From contig NZ_JAHVDV010000001.1 of the NCBI RefSeq assembly GCF_051486985.1, forward strand, positions 275,278-339,277: a DNA stretch of 64,000 nt. The letters are read 5' to 3'. This DNA comes from CBFFRJ01 sp051486985. Its GTDB lineage: Bacteria; Pseudomonadota; Gammaproteobacteria; Enterobacterales; Enterobacteriaceae. The notes under the pieces were generated by a model. It saw only the letters and a list, made by a program, of their open reading frames with translations, did no database searches and was not told the DNA's origin. Below are positions 25,553 to 34,681 of the stretch, piece after piece (the stretch's first letter is position 1; every line of letters begins with the position of its first letter). Position numbers and translations under genes: made by a program.

Positions 25553-26745
25553 CAGATTTCCCCTCGCGCTTTCAGAATGTCATGTACGGTGAAGATGTCT
25601 TTGTCTCCGCGGCCAGAAAGATTAACCACCAGCAGCTGCTCTTTCTCAGGGTTCTCTCTGACCATTTTCAACGCATGGGCGAGGGCGTGTGAGGACTCCA
25701 GCGCGGGGATAATGCCTTCGCTGCGACACAGGGCTTTAAAAGCCTCCAGCGCTTCATCATCGGTTATCGATACATAATCCGCACGACCAGTACTGTTGAG
25801 GTAGGCATGCTGAGGGCCAACGGACGGGAAATCCAGACCCGCTGAAATGGAGTAGGATTCTTCAATCTGTCCTTCATCGGTCTGCATCATCGGCGATTTC
25901 ATGCCGAAGTAGATACCAACGCGCCCGTGTTTAAGCGGTGCGCCATGTTCACCGGTTTCAATGCCGTGACCGGCCGGCTCAACCCCGATAAGGCGCACGG
26001 AGGCCTCTTCAATAAAGTCAGCAAACATGCCGATGGCATTAGAACCGCCGCCCACGCAGGCAATCACGGCATCCGGCAGACGTCCTTCTTTTTCGAGGAT
26101 TTGTGCTTTAGTCTCTTCGCCAATCATGCGCTGGAATTCACGCACGATGGTCGGGAACGGGTGCGGGCCAGCCGCTGTACCCAGCATATAGTGCGCCGTA
26201 TCGTAGCTGCCTGACCAGTCGCGCAGCGCTTCGTTACAGGCATCCTTCAGAGTCGAGGAGCCGCTATGCACAGGGATCACCTCTGCGCCCATCAGACGCA
26301 TACGAAAGACGTTGGGTGACTGGCGCTCAACGTCTTTAGCCCCCATGTAGATGCGGCATTTCAGGCCGAGCAGGGCGCTGGCGAGTGCGGAGGCAACCCC
26401 ATGCTGGCCGGCACCGGTTTCGGCGATGATTTCGGTTTTGCCCATCCGTTTTGCCAGTAAAGCCTGGCCTAATACCTGGTTCGTCTTATGGGCACCGCCG
26501 TGTAGCAGATCTTCACGCTTCAGATAGAGTGTCGTTCTGGTGCCTTCTGTCAGATTCTGGCATTTGGTAAGTGCCGTTGGGCGGCCCGCATAGTTTTTCA
26601 ATAAATCGGCAAACTGGGCCTGAAATTCCGGATCCTTCTGGGCGCTGACAAAGGCTTCTTCAAGCTGGCGAAGGGCGGGCATCAGAATTTGTGGAACGTA
26701 CATGCCGCCAAATTCACCAAAAAAGGGATTTAATAACGTCGTCAT
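25552..26745 (-). CDS. trpB: tryptophan synthase beta subunit
   Basis: 397 residues. The pyridoxal phosphate lysine is Lys87 in HGGAHKTNQ, and the phosphate-binding glycine loop GGGSNAIG is near 232. It condenses indole with serine to make tryptophan. A longer frame reaching 26802 runs into trpC and is rejected; the ATG at 26745 with AGGAAAC gives the E. coli N terminus. Confidence 0.98.
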   Translation of the reverse strand: MTTLLNPFFGEFGGMYVPQILMPALRQLEEAFVSAQKDPEFQAQFADLLKNYAGRPTALTKCQNLTEGTRTTLYLKREDLLHGGAHKTNQVLGQALLAKRMGKTEIIAETGAGQHGVASALASALLGLKCRIYMGAKDVERQSPNVFRMRLMGAEVIPVHSGSSTLKDACNEALRDWSGSYDTAHYMLGTAAGPHPFPTIVREFQRMIGEETKAQILEKEGRLPDAVIACVGGGSNAIGMFADFIEEASVRLIGVEPAGHGIETGEHGAPLKHGRVGIYFGMKSPMMQTDEGQIEESYSISAGLDFPSVGPQHAYLNSTGRADYVSITDDEALEAFKALCRSEGIIPALESSHALAHALKMVRENPEKEQLLVVNLSGRGDKDIFTVHDILKARGEI

Positions 26746-26755
26746 TGTTGTTTCC

Positions 26756-28114
26756 TTAATAGGCTCGCAGCGTACGGAAGACCGAGGCCAGCTTCGAGGC
26801 ATCTTTAATGCCTGGCTCCGACTCTACGCCTGAATTGAAATCAAGTCCGGAACACCCGGTTTTAGCCGCATCGACGCAGTTGTCCGCGCCAAGACCGCCG
26901 GCCAGCAGAACGTTATCCAGCGTCTGGCCTGCCAGTAGTGACCAGTCAAAACGTTGACCGGTTCCACCCTGACCGTTATCGAATACGTACTTGTCGACAT
27001 GGTGTAAATCGCGTGCGGGGAGCGCGTCTTTTACGCTCAGCGCTTTCCAGATTTGAATTCCGGCTGGCAACACGCGGCGTAACCTGTCGATGTAACTCTG
27101 GTCTTCACTGCCATGAAGCTGAACGGCTATCAGTCCAAGTCGCGTCACAATGTCGACAACATTCTCAATATCGTTATCACGGAAAACGCCCACGTATTGC
27201 AGCGGTGCGGCGGCCATCACGGTTTTGGCCTGTTCAGTATTCACGGCACGGGGTGAGGAGGGCACAAAAATCAGTCCGCCAAAAATCGCCCCGGCTTCGT
27301 GCGCGGCCCGTGCATCCTGCGGGCGGGTCAGTCCACAGACTTTGTTCTCGCCAAGCAGTACCCGTTTTACCGCTGCATCAAGGTCGCCGTGAGACATCAG
27401 GGCTGACCCGATTAAAAAGCCATTGGCGAAATGACTCAGTTCACGCACCTGCGCGTAGGTATTGATCCCTGACTCACTGATAACCCTGACCCCCGCACCA
27501 AGACGAGGGGCCAACTGGCGAGTACGATTAAGATCGATAGAGAGATCGCGCAGATCACGGTTGTTGATGCCCACCACTCTGGCATTAAGGGCAATCGCGC
27601 GCTCCAGCTCTTCTTCATTACTGACTTCTGTCAGCACACCCATACTGAGACTATGCGCGACGGCAGAGAGCTGGCGATACTGTTCGTCATCCAGCACCGA
27701 GAGCATAAGCAGGCAGGCATCCGCCTGATAATAACGGGCGAGATAAATCTGGTAAGGGTCGATAATGAAGTCCTTACACAGAATCGGCTGGTGAGCGATA
27801 CCGCTCACAATGGGCAGAAAATCGAAGCTGCCCTGGAAGTACTTCTCGTCGGTGAGTACCGAAATTGCCGAGGCATGATGCTTATAGACCTCAGCAATGC
27901 GCGCCGGGTCGAAATCATCGCGTATCACCCCTTTGGATGGAGACGCTTTTTTGCATTCAAGAATAAATGCCGTATGCGTTCCCTGCAGAGCATCATAGAA
28001 ACGTCTCGTGCTCGGCACCACGTCGTTCTGAAAACTGGCCAGCGGTTGTTGTTCCTTACGGGCCGCCACCCAAATCGCCTTATCTGCGACGATTTTCGCT
28101 AAAACGGTCTGCAT
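26756..28114 (-). CDS. trpC: indole-3-glycerol phosphate synthase / phosphoribosylanthranilate isomerase
   Basis: 452 residues, the fused TrpC-TrpF enzyme of enterobacteria. The N-terminal domain (about 1-255, ILECKKASPSKG) is indole-glycerol phosphate synthase; the C-terminal domain (about 256-452, KVCGLTRPQDA) is PRA isomerase. The two catalyse successive steps from phosphoribosylanthranilate to indole-3-glycerol phosphate. Confidence 0.98.
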   Translation of the reverse strand: MQTVLAKIVADKAIWVAARKEQQPLASFQNDVVPSTRRFYDALQGTHTAFILECKKASPSKGVIRDDFDPARIAEVYKHHASAISVLTDEKYFQGSFDFLPIVSGIAHQPILCKDFIIDPYQIYLARYYQADACLLMLSVLDDEQYRQLSAVAHSLSMGVLTEVSNEEELERAIALNARVVGINNRDLRDLSIDLNRTRQLAPRLGAGVRVISESGINTYAQVRELSHFANGFLIGSALMSHGDLDAAVKRVLLGENKVCGLTRPQDARAAHEAGAIFGGLIFVPSSPRAVNTEQAKTVMAAAPLQYVGVFRDNDIENVVDIVTRLGLIAVQLHGSEDQSYIDRLRRVLPAGIQIWKALSVKDALPARDLHHVDKYVFDNGQGGTGQRFDWSLLAGQTLDNVLLAGGLGADNCVDAAKTGCSGLDFNSGVESEPGIKDASKLASVFRTLRAY

Positions 28115-28117
28115 TAG

Positions 28118-29713
28118 TTATCCTCTTGCCGCCAGTTGGGCGACTTTGTCATACGCGGTACCGCTGTGGAGCACATCCAGTACCTTTTGCGCGTTAGCCT
28201 GCAAATCTTCTTCACCGTGTAAACGCATCAGCATGGCAACATTAGCGGCGACGGCGGCCTCATGGGCGGCTTCACCTTTACCTTGTAATAAGCGGGTCAG
28301 AATGTCACGGTTTTCTTCCGGCGTTCCCCCGGCCAGCGCCTCCTGATGATAAGGCGTCAGGCCAAAGTCCGCTGCGGTCAGCTGGTAACTCTTGATTTCG
28401 CCTTCGTGAAGTTCTGCCACCACGGTCGGCGCATGCAGGGAGACTTCATCCATGCCACCGCTATGCACCACGGCTGCACGCTGATACCCCAACACACGCA
28501 GCGTCTCGGCAATCGGCAGCACCAGTTCCGGGCTGTAAACACCAATCAGTGCGAGCGGCGGGTGCGCCGGATTGATGAGCGGACCGAGCACGTTAAACAG
28601 CGTGCGGGTTTTCAACTGCTGGCGTACCGGCATTGCATGGCGAAACCCGGTGTGATACTTCGGGGCAAACAGAAAGCAGACGCCCAGTTCATCAAGCGCC
28701 GTGCGTGACTTGTCGGCATTCATGTCCAGATTGATGCCAAATGCCGCCAGCAGGTCAGACGAGCCGGAGCGGCTGGAGACACTGCGGTTGCCGTGTTTGG
28801 CGACCTTCATTCCACAGGCGGCGGCAACAAATGCGCTGGCGGTGGAAATATTGATGCTGTTGCTACCGTCACCGCCGGTGCCCACAATATCCGCAAACGC
28901 ATAATCAGGGCGTGGGAAGGGGGCTGCATTTTCCAGCAGGGCGGTTGCCGCGCCGGCGATCTCCTGAGGGTGTTCACCACGCACTTTCATGCTGACCAGC
29001 GCCGCGGCCAGCTGCTCAGGTTTCAGTTCGCCCCGTACAACCGCCGAGAAGAGCTGGTGGCTCTCCTGCTGGGTGAGGGTCTGCGCCTGGTAGAGTTTCT
29101 CCAGAATAGGTTGCAGGGTGTTGGTCTGCTCAAGTTTCTGTAACGCCCAGGCCAGAGTCTGCTCCAGCAAACGCGCCCCCTGTGCAGTCAGAATGGATTC
29201 CGGATGGAACTGGAAACCACATACCCGATCAGCGTCATGACGGACCGCCATCACCATGCCATCAAAATGGGCATTAATGGTTAATCCTGCTGGAATGTTG
29301 CTCCCCACAAGAGAGTGATAACGTGCCACCGGCAAAGGATTCGCCAGTCCGGCAAACATCGCCTGGTTGTCATGTTCAATGCTGGAAGCCTTGCCATGCA
29401 GAATTTCACCCGCCTGGCCTACGTAGCCGCCATAGGCCTCGACAATCGCCTGGTGACCGAGGCAAATACCGATAATCGGTAATTTGCCGCGCATACGGGT
29501 CAATAGCTCTGGCATACAGCCCGCTTCAGAGGGGGTTCCGGGGCCGGGAGACAACATCAGCACAGGATTTTGCATGGTGCCCAGGCGTTCAATTAATGTT
29601 TGAGCAGGGACATGATTACGATAAATCACCACGTTATGTCCACTTGCCCGCAGCTGGTCGGCAAGGTTGTAGGTAAAGGAATCGATATTATCGAGCAATA
29701 AAATGTCGGCCAT
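28118..29713 (-). CDS. trpD: anthranilate synthase glutamine amidotransferase / anthranilate phosphoribosyltransferase
   Basis: 531 residues, the TrpG-TrpD fusion typical of enterobacteria. The N-terminal class I glutaminase (about 1-195) has its nucleophile cysteine in GICLGHQAI and the His-Glu pair in FQFHPESIL. The C-terminal domain (about 200-531) is the PRPP-using transferase with GTGGDGSNSINIST. It overlaps trpE by one base (TGATG), so the two subunits are translationally coupled. Confidence 0.98.
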   Translation of the reverse strand: MADILLLDNIDSFTYNLADQLRASGHNVVIYRNHVPAQTLIERLGTMQNPVLMLSPGPGTPSEAGCMPELLTRMRGKLPIIGICLGHQAIVEAYGGYVGQAGEILHGKASSIEHDNQAMFAGLANPLPVARYHSLVGSNIPAGLTINAHFDGMVMAVRHDADRVCGFQFHPESILTAQGARLLEQTLAWALQKLEQTNTLQPILEKLYQAQTLTQQESHQLFSAVVRGELKPEQLAAALVSMKVRGEHPQEIAGAATALLENAAPFPRPDYAFADIVGTGGDGSNSINISTASAFVAAACGMKVAKHGNRSVSSRSGSSDLLAAFGINLDMNADKSRTALDELGVCFLFAPKYHTGFRHAMPVRQQLKTRTLFNVLGPLINPAHPPLALIGVYSPELVLPIAETLRVLGYQRAAVVHSGGMDEVSLHAPTVVAELHEGEIKSYQLTAADFGLTPYHQEALAGGTPEENRDILTRLLQGKGEAAHEAAVAANVAMLMRLHGEEDLQANAQKVLDVLHSGTAYDKVAQLAARG

Positions 29714-31275
29714 CAGAACGTCTCCTCGGCGTTATGCGCTTTCGCAATGGCGCGCAATACCGCGCGGGCTTTATTACGGGTTTCATCCGCTTCAGACTGC
29801 GGAACGGAGTCCAGCACAACGCCCGCACCGGCTTGAACGGTGGCAATGCCATCCTCGACCCAGGCGGAACGAATCACGATGCAGGTATCCAGATCGCCGT
29901 GGGCGGTAAAATAGCCGACTGCGCCGCCATAACTGCCGCGACGCGTACCTTCGGCGTCCGCAATTAACTGCATGGCACGTACTTTTGGCGCCCCGCTGAG
30001 GGTTCCCATATTCATGCAGGCGCGATAAGCGTGCAGCACGTCCAGATCCCGGCGAAGTTCGCCTACCACGCGAGAAACCAGATGCATCACGAAGGAGTAA
30101 CGATCCACCTTGGTAAGATCGGCAACGTAGCGGCTACCCGGGGTACAAATCCGCGCCAGATCGTTACGGGCCAAATCCACCAGCATCAAATGCTCGGACA
30201 GCTCTTTATGATCGGTACGCATTTCAAGCTCAATGCGGCTGTCAAGGTCACGATCCAGGGTGCCATCCGCATGGCGACCACGTGGACGCGTTCCGGCAAT
30301 CGGGTAGATTTCTATCTGACGCGACGTCGCATCGTACTTGAGCGAGCTTTCAGGCGAGGCACCGAAGAGGGCAAAATCCTCGTCCTGCATGAAGAACATA
30401 TAGGGGCTGGGGTTGCTCTTTTTCAGCACGTCATAGGCGGCGAGCGGCGAAGGGCACGGCAGCATAAAACGACGGGAGGGGACAACCTGGAAAATTTCGC
30501 CAGCGCGGATGGCTTTTTGCATCTGGCGCACAACGGCACCGTACTCGTCATCACTCTGGTTGCACTCCACGCGCATCCTCGGGACCGTCTCGACCGGCAA
30601 CGGAACCGGTGGTTCATTGAGTTGCTGGCGCAGGCTTTCAACACGACGGGCGAGGCGGGATTTTTCAGCTGCATCTTCGCTAAAAACGCTGACCTGAATG
30701 CGCGTCTGCTGTAATTGATGATCGATGACCAGAAGACTTTCTGCCAGGTAGAAACAGTAGTCCGGGCAGCGTCGATCGTTTTCGAGCGCCGGTAAATCCT
30801 CAAACCCCGCGACCAGGTCATAGGCGAAGAGGCCGCCAAAGAACATGGCCTCACGTTCACCTTCCGGCACGTTCACCACCCCCTGTAGCAGGCGGAACGC
30901 GTCAAACACGCTGAGTGAACAAAGACGGGCATCTTCATCAAGCAGCGCACTTACCGGCGGAAAGCGCAGCTCACGACCTTCGGGCATGATGGTATTTTCA
31001 ATACCAGCGGGAAGGGCCGCATCCAGCAACGTCAGCAGGGAAGCGCCATTGGCGGTTAACGCCTGAATAGTGACAGTGTCACCGTAGGCCGTAATGCGCA
31101 GCGCACTATCGACAAGGAGCAGACTTTTTAAATCGTTTTTACTGTCGATATCGGCTGATTCGAGCAGCAGCGTGGCAGGCCGGTTGCCACAAAGCTGATG
31201 AAATAACGCGGTCGGGTTCTCACGATAAAGGGCATTGCTGGTCAGCAGTTCGAGTGTCGGTTTTTGCGTTTGCAT
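29713..31275 (-). CDS. trpE: anthranilate synthase component I
   Basis: 520 residues, the E. coli length. With TrpD it converts chorismate and glutamine (or ammonia) to anthranilate, the first committed step of tryptophan synthesis. The feedback site for tryptophan (LLES near 39-42) is intact. The chorismate-binding domain shows IAGTRPRGR and SGAPKVRAM. An upstream in-frame start at 31287 is possible, but the ATG at 31275 has the E. coli N terminus MQTQKPTLELL. Confidence 0.98.
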   Translation of the reverse strand: MQTQKPTLELLTSNALYRENPTALFHQLCGNRPATLLLESADIDSKNDLKSLLLVDSALRITAYGDTVTIQALTANGASLLTLLDAALPAGIENTIMPEGRELRFPPVSALLDEDARLCSLSVFDAFRLLQGVVNVPEGEREAMFFGGLFAYDLVAGFEDLPALENDRRCPDYCFYLAESLLVIDHQLQQTRIQVSVFSEDAAEKSRLARRVESLRQQLNEPPVPLPVETVPRMRVECNQSDDEYGAVVRQMQKAIRAGEIFQVVPSRRFMLPCPSPLAAYDVLKKSNPSPYMFFMQDEDFALFGASPESSLKYDATSRQIEIYPIAGTRPRGRHADGTLDRDLDSRIELEMRTDHKELSEHLMLVDLARNDLARICTPGSRYVADLTKVDRYSFVMHLVSRVVGELRRDLDVLHAYRACMNMGTLSGAPKVRAMQLIADAEGTRRGSYGGAVGYFTAHGDLDTCIVIRSAWVEDGIATVQAGAGVVLDSVPQSEADETRNKARAVLRAIAKAHNAEETF

Positions 31276-31301
31276 CGTCGCTCTCATCCATTATGTTCCA
31301 T

Positions 31302-31326
31302 AAAAAAGCCCGCTCTGTGGGCGGGC
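31302..31326 (-). terminator. trp attenuator terminator
   Basis: On the minus strand GCCCGC and GCGGGC pair around a 7-base loop, followed by TTTTTT, between the leader peptide and trpE. This is the 3:4 hairpin of trp attenuation. Upstream segments in the leader RNA can form the competing structures. Confidence 0.85.
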
Positions 31327-31368
31327 CGGGTATCGGTGTGCTGAATACGCACGGAGACACTGCCCGTT

Positions 31369-31416
31369 TCAGGGAGTGCGCCACCAGCGGTTGTTAAGAG
31401 AATAGTGCGTATTCAT
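31369..31416 (-). CDS. trpL: trp operon leader peptide
   Basis: A 15-codon reading frame, MNTHYSLNNRWWRTP, with two adjacent tryptophan codons at 11-12. It lies between the trp promoter and the attenuator. Ribosome stalling at the Trp codons when charged tRNA-Trp is scarce permits trpEDCBA transcription. The N-terminal half differs completely from the E. coli peptide ([14 protein letters not shown]), while the WWRT core is kept. Confidence 0.85.
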   Translation of the reverse strand: MNTHYSLNNRWWRTP

Positions 31417-31444
31417 GATGATACCTCATTGCGTGAACTTGTGT

Positions 31445-31476
31445 ACTAGTTAACTAGTTCGATGGGCGAATGTCAA
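31445..31476 (-). promoter_or_regulatory. trp promoter and TrpR operator
   Basis: On the minus strand, -35 TTGACA (31471-31476) and -10 TTAACT (31448-31453) are separated by 17 bases. The -10 lies inside the perfect palindrome ACTAGTTAACTAGT (31445-31458), the core of the E. coli trp operator. Binding of TrpR with tryptophan would therefore block RNA polymerase directly. Confidence 0.9.
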
Positions 31477-31551
31477 CCCTGATTTCAGAAAATTGGCATG
31501 TAACGTTATGATAGCCCGCAAACTCTGTTTCATTCCGTCCTGGAGCCGCTT

Positions 31552-32433
31552 TTGAGCGACACGAATTACGCGATTATTTACGATCTTCACAGTCACACGC
31601 TTGCTTCTGATGGCCTGTTAAGCCCGGAAGAACTGGTGCACCGCGCCGTTGCAATGCGTATCGGCACTCTGGCCATTACTGATCATGACACCACCGAGGG
31701 TATTCCTGCCGCCCAGGCTGAAATTACCCGTGCGGGTTTACCGTTACGCCTTATCCCTGGCGTTGAAATTTCTACCGTCTGGGAAAATCATGAAATTCAC
31801 ATCGTGGGACTGAACGTTGATATTAACCATCCGGTTCTGTGCGAGTTTCTCCGCCAGCAGCATGAGCGCCGTCAGTTGCGCGCGCAACTCATTGCGGAAC
31901 GCCTTGAGAAAGCCCACATTCCTGGGGCATGGGAGGGGGCGCAACGGCTGGCGAAAGGGGCGGCCATTACCCGTGGCCATTACGCCCGCTATTTAGTTGA
32001 GCAGGGGAAAGCGAATTCGGTAGCGAATGTGTTCAAAAAGTATCTTGCACGCGGGAAAACCGGCTACGTTCCTCCGCAGTGGTGTACAATAGAACACGCT
32101 ATTGACGTGATTCACCAGTCTGGCGGAACAGCGGTCCTGGCCCATCCAGGACGCTACGATTTATCTGCTAAATGGTTGAAAAGACTGCTGGCGCATTTTG
32201 CACAACGCGGCGGTGAGGCAATGGAAGTTGCCCAATGCCAGCAGGCTCCTGACGAACGTAAGCAGCTTGGCGAGTACGCCCGCCTGTTTGGTTTGCTGGG
32301 CTCGCAAGGGTCTGACTTTCATCAGCCCTGCCCCTGGATTGAGCTGGGGCGCAAGCTCTGGTTGCCAGCGGATGTCGATGGCGTCTGGCTTAAATGGGAG
32401 CAGCCGCAACACAGTACAGAGAGGGAAGTATGA
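31552..32433 (+). CDS. rnm: RNase AM, PHP-domain 5'-3' exonuclease / 3',5'-nucleoside bisphosphate phosphatase
   Basis: 293 residues, matching E. coli YciV/Rnm. PHP metal motifs are visible: DLHSHT near 11-16, ITDHDTT around 44, GVEIST, and a C-terminal GSDFHQP. The family hydrolyses 3',5'-bisphosphonucleotides and trims 5' ends of RNAs such as 5S rRNA. The start is TTG 31552, preceded by CTGGAG, giving the family N terminus. It heads an rnm-yciO pair divergent from the trp operon. Confidence 0.93.
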   Translation: MSDTNYAIIYDLHSHTLASDGLLSPEELVHRAVAMRIGTLAITDHDTTEGIPAAQAEITRAGLPLRLIPGVEISTVWENHEIHIVGLNVDINHPVLCEFLRQQHERRQLRAQLIAERLEKAHIPGAWEGAQRLAKGAAITRGHYARYLVEQGKANSVANVFKKYLARGKTGYVPPQWCTIEHAIDVIHQSGGTAVLAHPGRYDLSAKWLKRLLAHFAQRGGEAMEVAQCQQAPDERKQLGEYARLFGLLGSQGSDFHQPCPWIELGRKLWLPADVDGVWLKWEQPQHSTEREV

Positions 32434-33050
32434 GTCAGTTTTTTTATATTCATCCGGAAAATCCGCAGCCACGTTTAATTAATCAGGCGGTGGAAATCGT
32501 TCGTAAAGGCGGGGTCATTGTGTACCCTACTGATTCCGGTTATGCACTGGGCTGTAAAATTGAAGATAAAGGGGCCATGGAGCGTATCTGCCGCATCCGT
32601 CAGCTCCCGGACGGTCATAATTTCACCCTGATGTGTCGGGATTTATCGGAACTGTCGACCTACGCCTTTGTGGATAACGTGGCGTTTCGCCTGATCAAAA
32701 ATAACACCCCCGGCAATTACACCTTTATCCTTAAAGGCACTAAAGAGGTTCCGCGCCGTTTACTGCAGGAAAAGCGAAAAACCATTGGCCTTCGTGTGCC
32801 GTCGAATCCCATTGCCGTCGATTTGCTCGAAACCCTCGGTGAGCCGATGCTCTCAACATCGTTAATGCTCCCGGGAAGTGAATTTACCGAATCCGATCCG
32901 GACGAAATCAAAGATCGCCTTGAAAAAGTCGTAGAGCTGATTGTCCATGGTGGCTATCTGGGCCAGCAGCCGACGACGGTGGTCGATCTCACCGACGACG
33001 CGCCGGTGGTTATCCGTGAAGGCGTCGGCGACGTTAAGCCTTTCTTATAG
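32430..33050 (+). CDS. yciO: YciO, Sua5/YrdC family protein
   Basis: 206 residues, as in E. coli YciO. It belongs to the Sua5/YciO/YrdC family, with conserved KRKTIGLRVPSNP and STSLMLPGSE. YrdC/TsaC relatives make threonylcarbamoyl-AMP for tRNA t6A37, but YciO has only weak or different activity and its role is unsettled. It overlaps the rnm stop by four bases (ATGA). Confidence 0.93.
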   Translation: MSQFFYIHPENPQPRLINQAVEIVRKGGVIVYPTDSGYALGCKIEDKGAMERICRIRQLPDGHNFTLMCRDLSELSTYAFVDNVAFRLIKNNTPGNYTFILKGTKEVPRRLLQEKRKTIGLRVPSNPIAVDLLETLGEPMLSTSLMLPGSEFTESDPDEIKDRLEKVVELIVHGGYLGQQPTTVVDLTDDAPVVIREGVGDVKPFL

Positions 33051-33148
33051 GCATACAAGTCGGTATACTACGCGGCCATTTCACAGGCGCCACGGCGACC
33101 TGATGACCTTATTCGACGCCTGTGAAGGCGACACCCGAGGAAAGCTCT

Positions 33149-34045
33149 ATGAGCGAGAAGTTACAGAAAGTGCTGGCGCGAGCCGGCCACGGTTCCCGCC
33201 GTGAAATCGAAACCATTATTGAAGCGGGCCGCGTGAGTGTTGATGGCAAAATTGCCACGCTCGGTGACCGCGTTGACGTGACCCCGGCCCTGAAAATTCG
33301 TATCGACGGACACCTCATTTCCATTAAAGAATCCGCTGAACAGATCTGTCGCGTCCTGGCGTACTACAAACCGGAAGGTGAATTGTGCACCCGTAACGAT
33401 CCGGAAGGGCGTCCGACCGTATTTGACCGTCTGCCAAAACTGCGCGGCGCGCGCTGGATTGCCGTAGGCCGTCTGGACGTTAACACCTGCGGTCTGCTGC
33501 TCTTTACCACCGATGGTGAGCTCGCTAATCGCCTGATGCACCCAAGCCGTGAAGTCGAGCGCGAATACGCCGTGCGTGTTTTTGGGCAGATTGATGAAGC
33601 TAAACTGCGCGATCTTGGTCGGGGTGTGCAGCTTGAAGATGGCCCGGCTGCCTTTAAAACCATCAAATTCAGCGGTGGTGAAGGGATAAACCAGTGGTAC
33701 AACGTCACCCTGACTGAAGGGCGTAACCGTGAGGTTCGTCGTCTGTGGGAAGCGGTAGGGGTGCAGGTAAGTCGCCTGATTCGCGTCCGTTATGGCGATA
33801 TTCCGCTGCCGAAAGGGCTGCCCCGTGGCGGCTATACCGAGCTGGATCTGGCGCAAACCAACTACCTGCGCGAGCTGGTCGGGCTGACGCCGGAAACCAC
33901 CTCGAAAGTGGCGGTTGAAAAAGATCGCCGTCGCATGAAGGCCAACCAGATTCGCCGCGCGGTGAAACGTCATACTCAGGTGACCAACAGCCGACAGGCG
34001 ACGGGTGGACGCCGGTCGAGCAGTCGCAATAACAACGGTCAGTAA
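33149..34045 (+). CDS. rluB: 23S rRNA pseudouridine(2605) synthase RluB
   Basis: 298 residues (E. coli 291). The N-terminal S4 RNA-binding domain (about 1-60) is followed by the RsuA-type pseudouridine synthase domain with the catalytic aspartate in GRLDVNTCGLLLFTTDG. The C terminus is a basic tail (KDRRRMKANQIRRAVKRH, then an Arg/Ser/Asn-rich end), a few residues longer than in E. coli. It modifies U2605 of 23S rRNA. Confidence 0.96.
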   Translation: MSEKLQKVLARAGHGSRREIETIIEAGRVSVDGKIATLGDRVDVTPALKIRIDGHLISIKESAEQICRVLAYYKPEGELCTRNDPEGRPTVFDRLPKLRGARWIAVGRLDVNTCGLLLFTTDGELANRLMHPSREVEREYAVRVFGQIDEAKLRDLGRGVQLEDGPAAFKTIKFSGGEGINQWYNVTLTEGRNREVRRLWEAVGVQVSRLIRVRYGDIPLPKGLPRGGYTELDLAQTNYLRELVGLTPETTSKVAVEKDRRRMKANQIRRAVKRHTQVTNSRQATGGRRSSSRNNNGQ

Positions 34046-34046
34046 A

Positions 34047-34068
34047 AAAAGGGCGCAAGCCCTTTTTT
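34047..34068. terminator. terminator between rluB and btuR
   Basis: AAAAGGGC and GCCCTTTT pair around GCAA, with A and T runs on either side, so it may act in both directions between these convergent genes. Confidence 0.8.
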
Positions 34069-34090
34069 ATTGCGGTTGAGTAGTGAGCTG

Positions 34091-34681
34091 TCAGTAATCA
34101 ATGCCGATTTGCGCTTTGATCCCTGCCTCAAAGGCATGTTTCACCGGGCGCAATTCACTGACCGTGTCGGCCAGTTCCAGTATATCCCGGTGGCAACCGC
34201 GGCCCGTAATGATTACCGTCTGGCTGGCGGGCCGACTTTTCAGCGCATCCAGCACCGACGCCAGTGGCAGATAGTCATAGGCCACCATGTAGGTCAGCTC
34301 ATCGAGAAGCACCATATCGAGGGAGGGATCGGCCAGCATACGCTGCGCGTGTTCCCAGACGGCGAGACAGGCCGCCGTATCGCTCTCTTTATTCTGCGTG
34401 TCCCAGGTAAAACCGGTAGCCATAACCTGGAATTCCACCCCCAGGGGCTCAAGCAGATTTCGCTCGCCGTTAGGCCATGTCCCTTTAATAAACTGGATGA
34501 CGCCAACCTTTTTATTATGTCCGACAGCGCGAGTGGCGGTACCAAAAGCGGCGGTGGTTTTACCTTTACCATTACCGGTAAAAACAATAATGATGCCGCG
34601 CTCATCCTGCGCGGCTGCCACGCGGGCGTCCACGCGTTCTTTTACACGTTGCTGGCGCTGCTGATAACGTTCTTCATTCAT
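34091..34681 (-). CDS. btuR: cob(I)yrinic acid a,c-diamide adenosyltransferase
   Basis: 196 residues, the length of E. coli BtuR (CobA in Salmonella). P-loop GNGKGKTTAAFG at about 36-47. It adds the 5'-deoxyadenosyl group from ATP to corrinoids, the step that makes adenosylcobalamin. The ATG overlaps the yciK stop by four bases (ATGA), so it is translated as the second gene of a yciK-btuR pair. Confidence 0.96.
   Translation of the reverse strand: MNEERYQQRQQRVKERVDARVAAAQDERGIIIVFTGNGKGKTTAAFGTATRAVGHNKKVGVIQFIKGTWPNGERNLLEPLGVEFQVMATGFTWDTQNKESDTAACLAVWEHAQRMLADPSLDMVLLDELTYMVAYDYLPLASVLDALKSRPASQTVIITGRGCHRDILELADTVSELRPVKHAFEAGIKAQIGIDY

Noticed and set aside
30031..30714. 227-residue frame opposite trpE
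   Set aside because: Antisense to conserved TrpE catalytic domain; composition is typical of a shadow frame.
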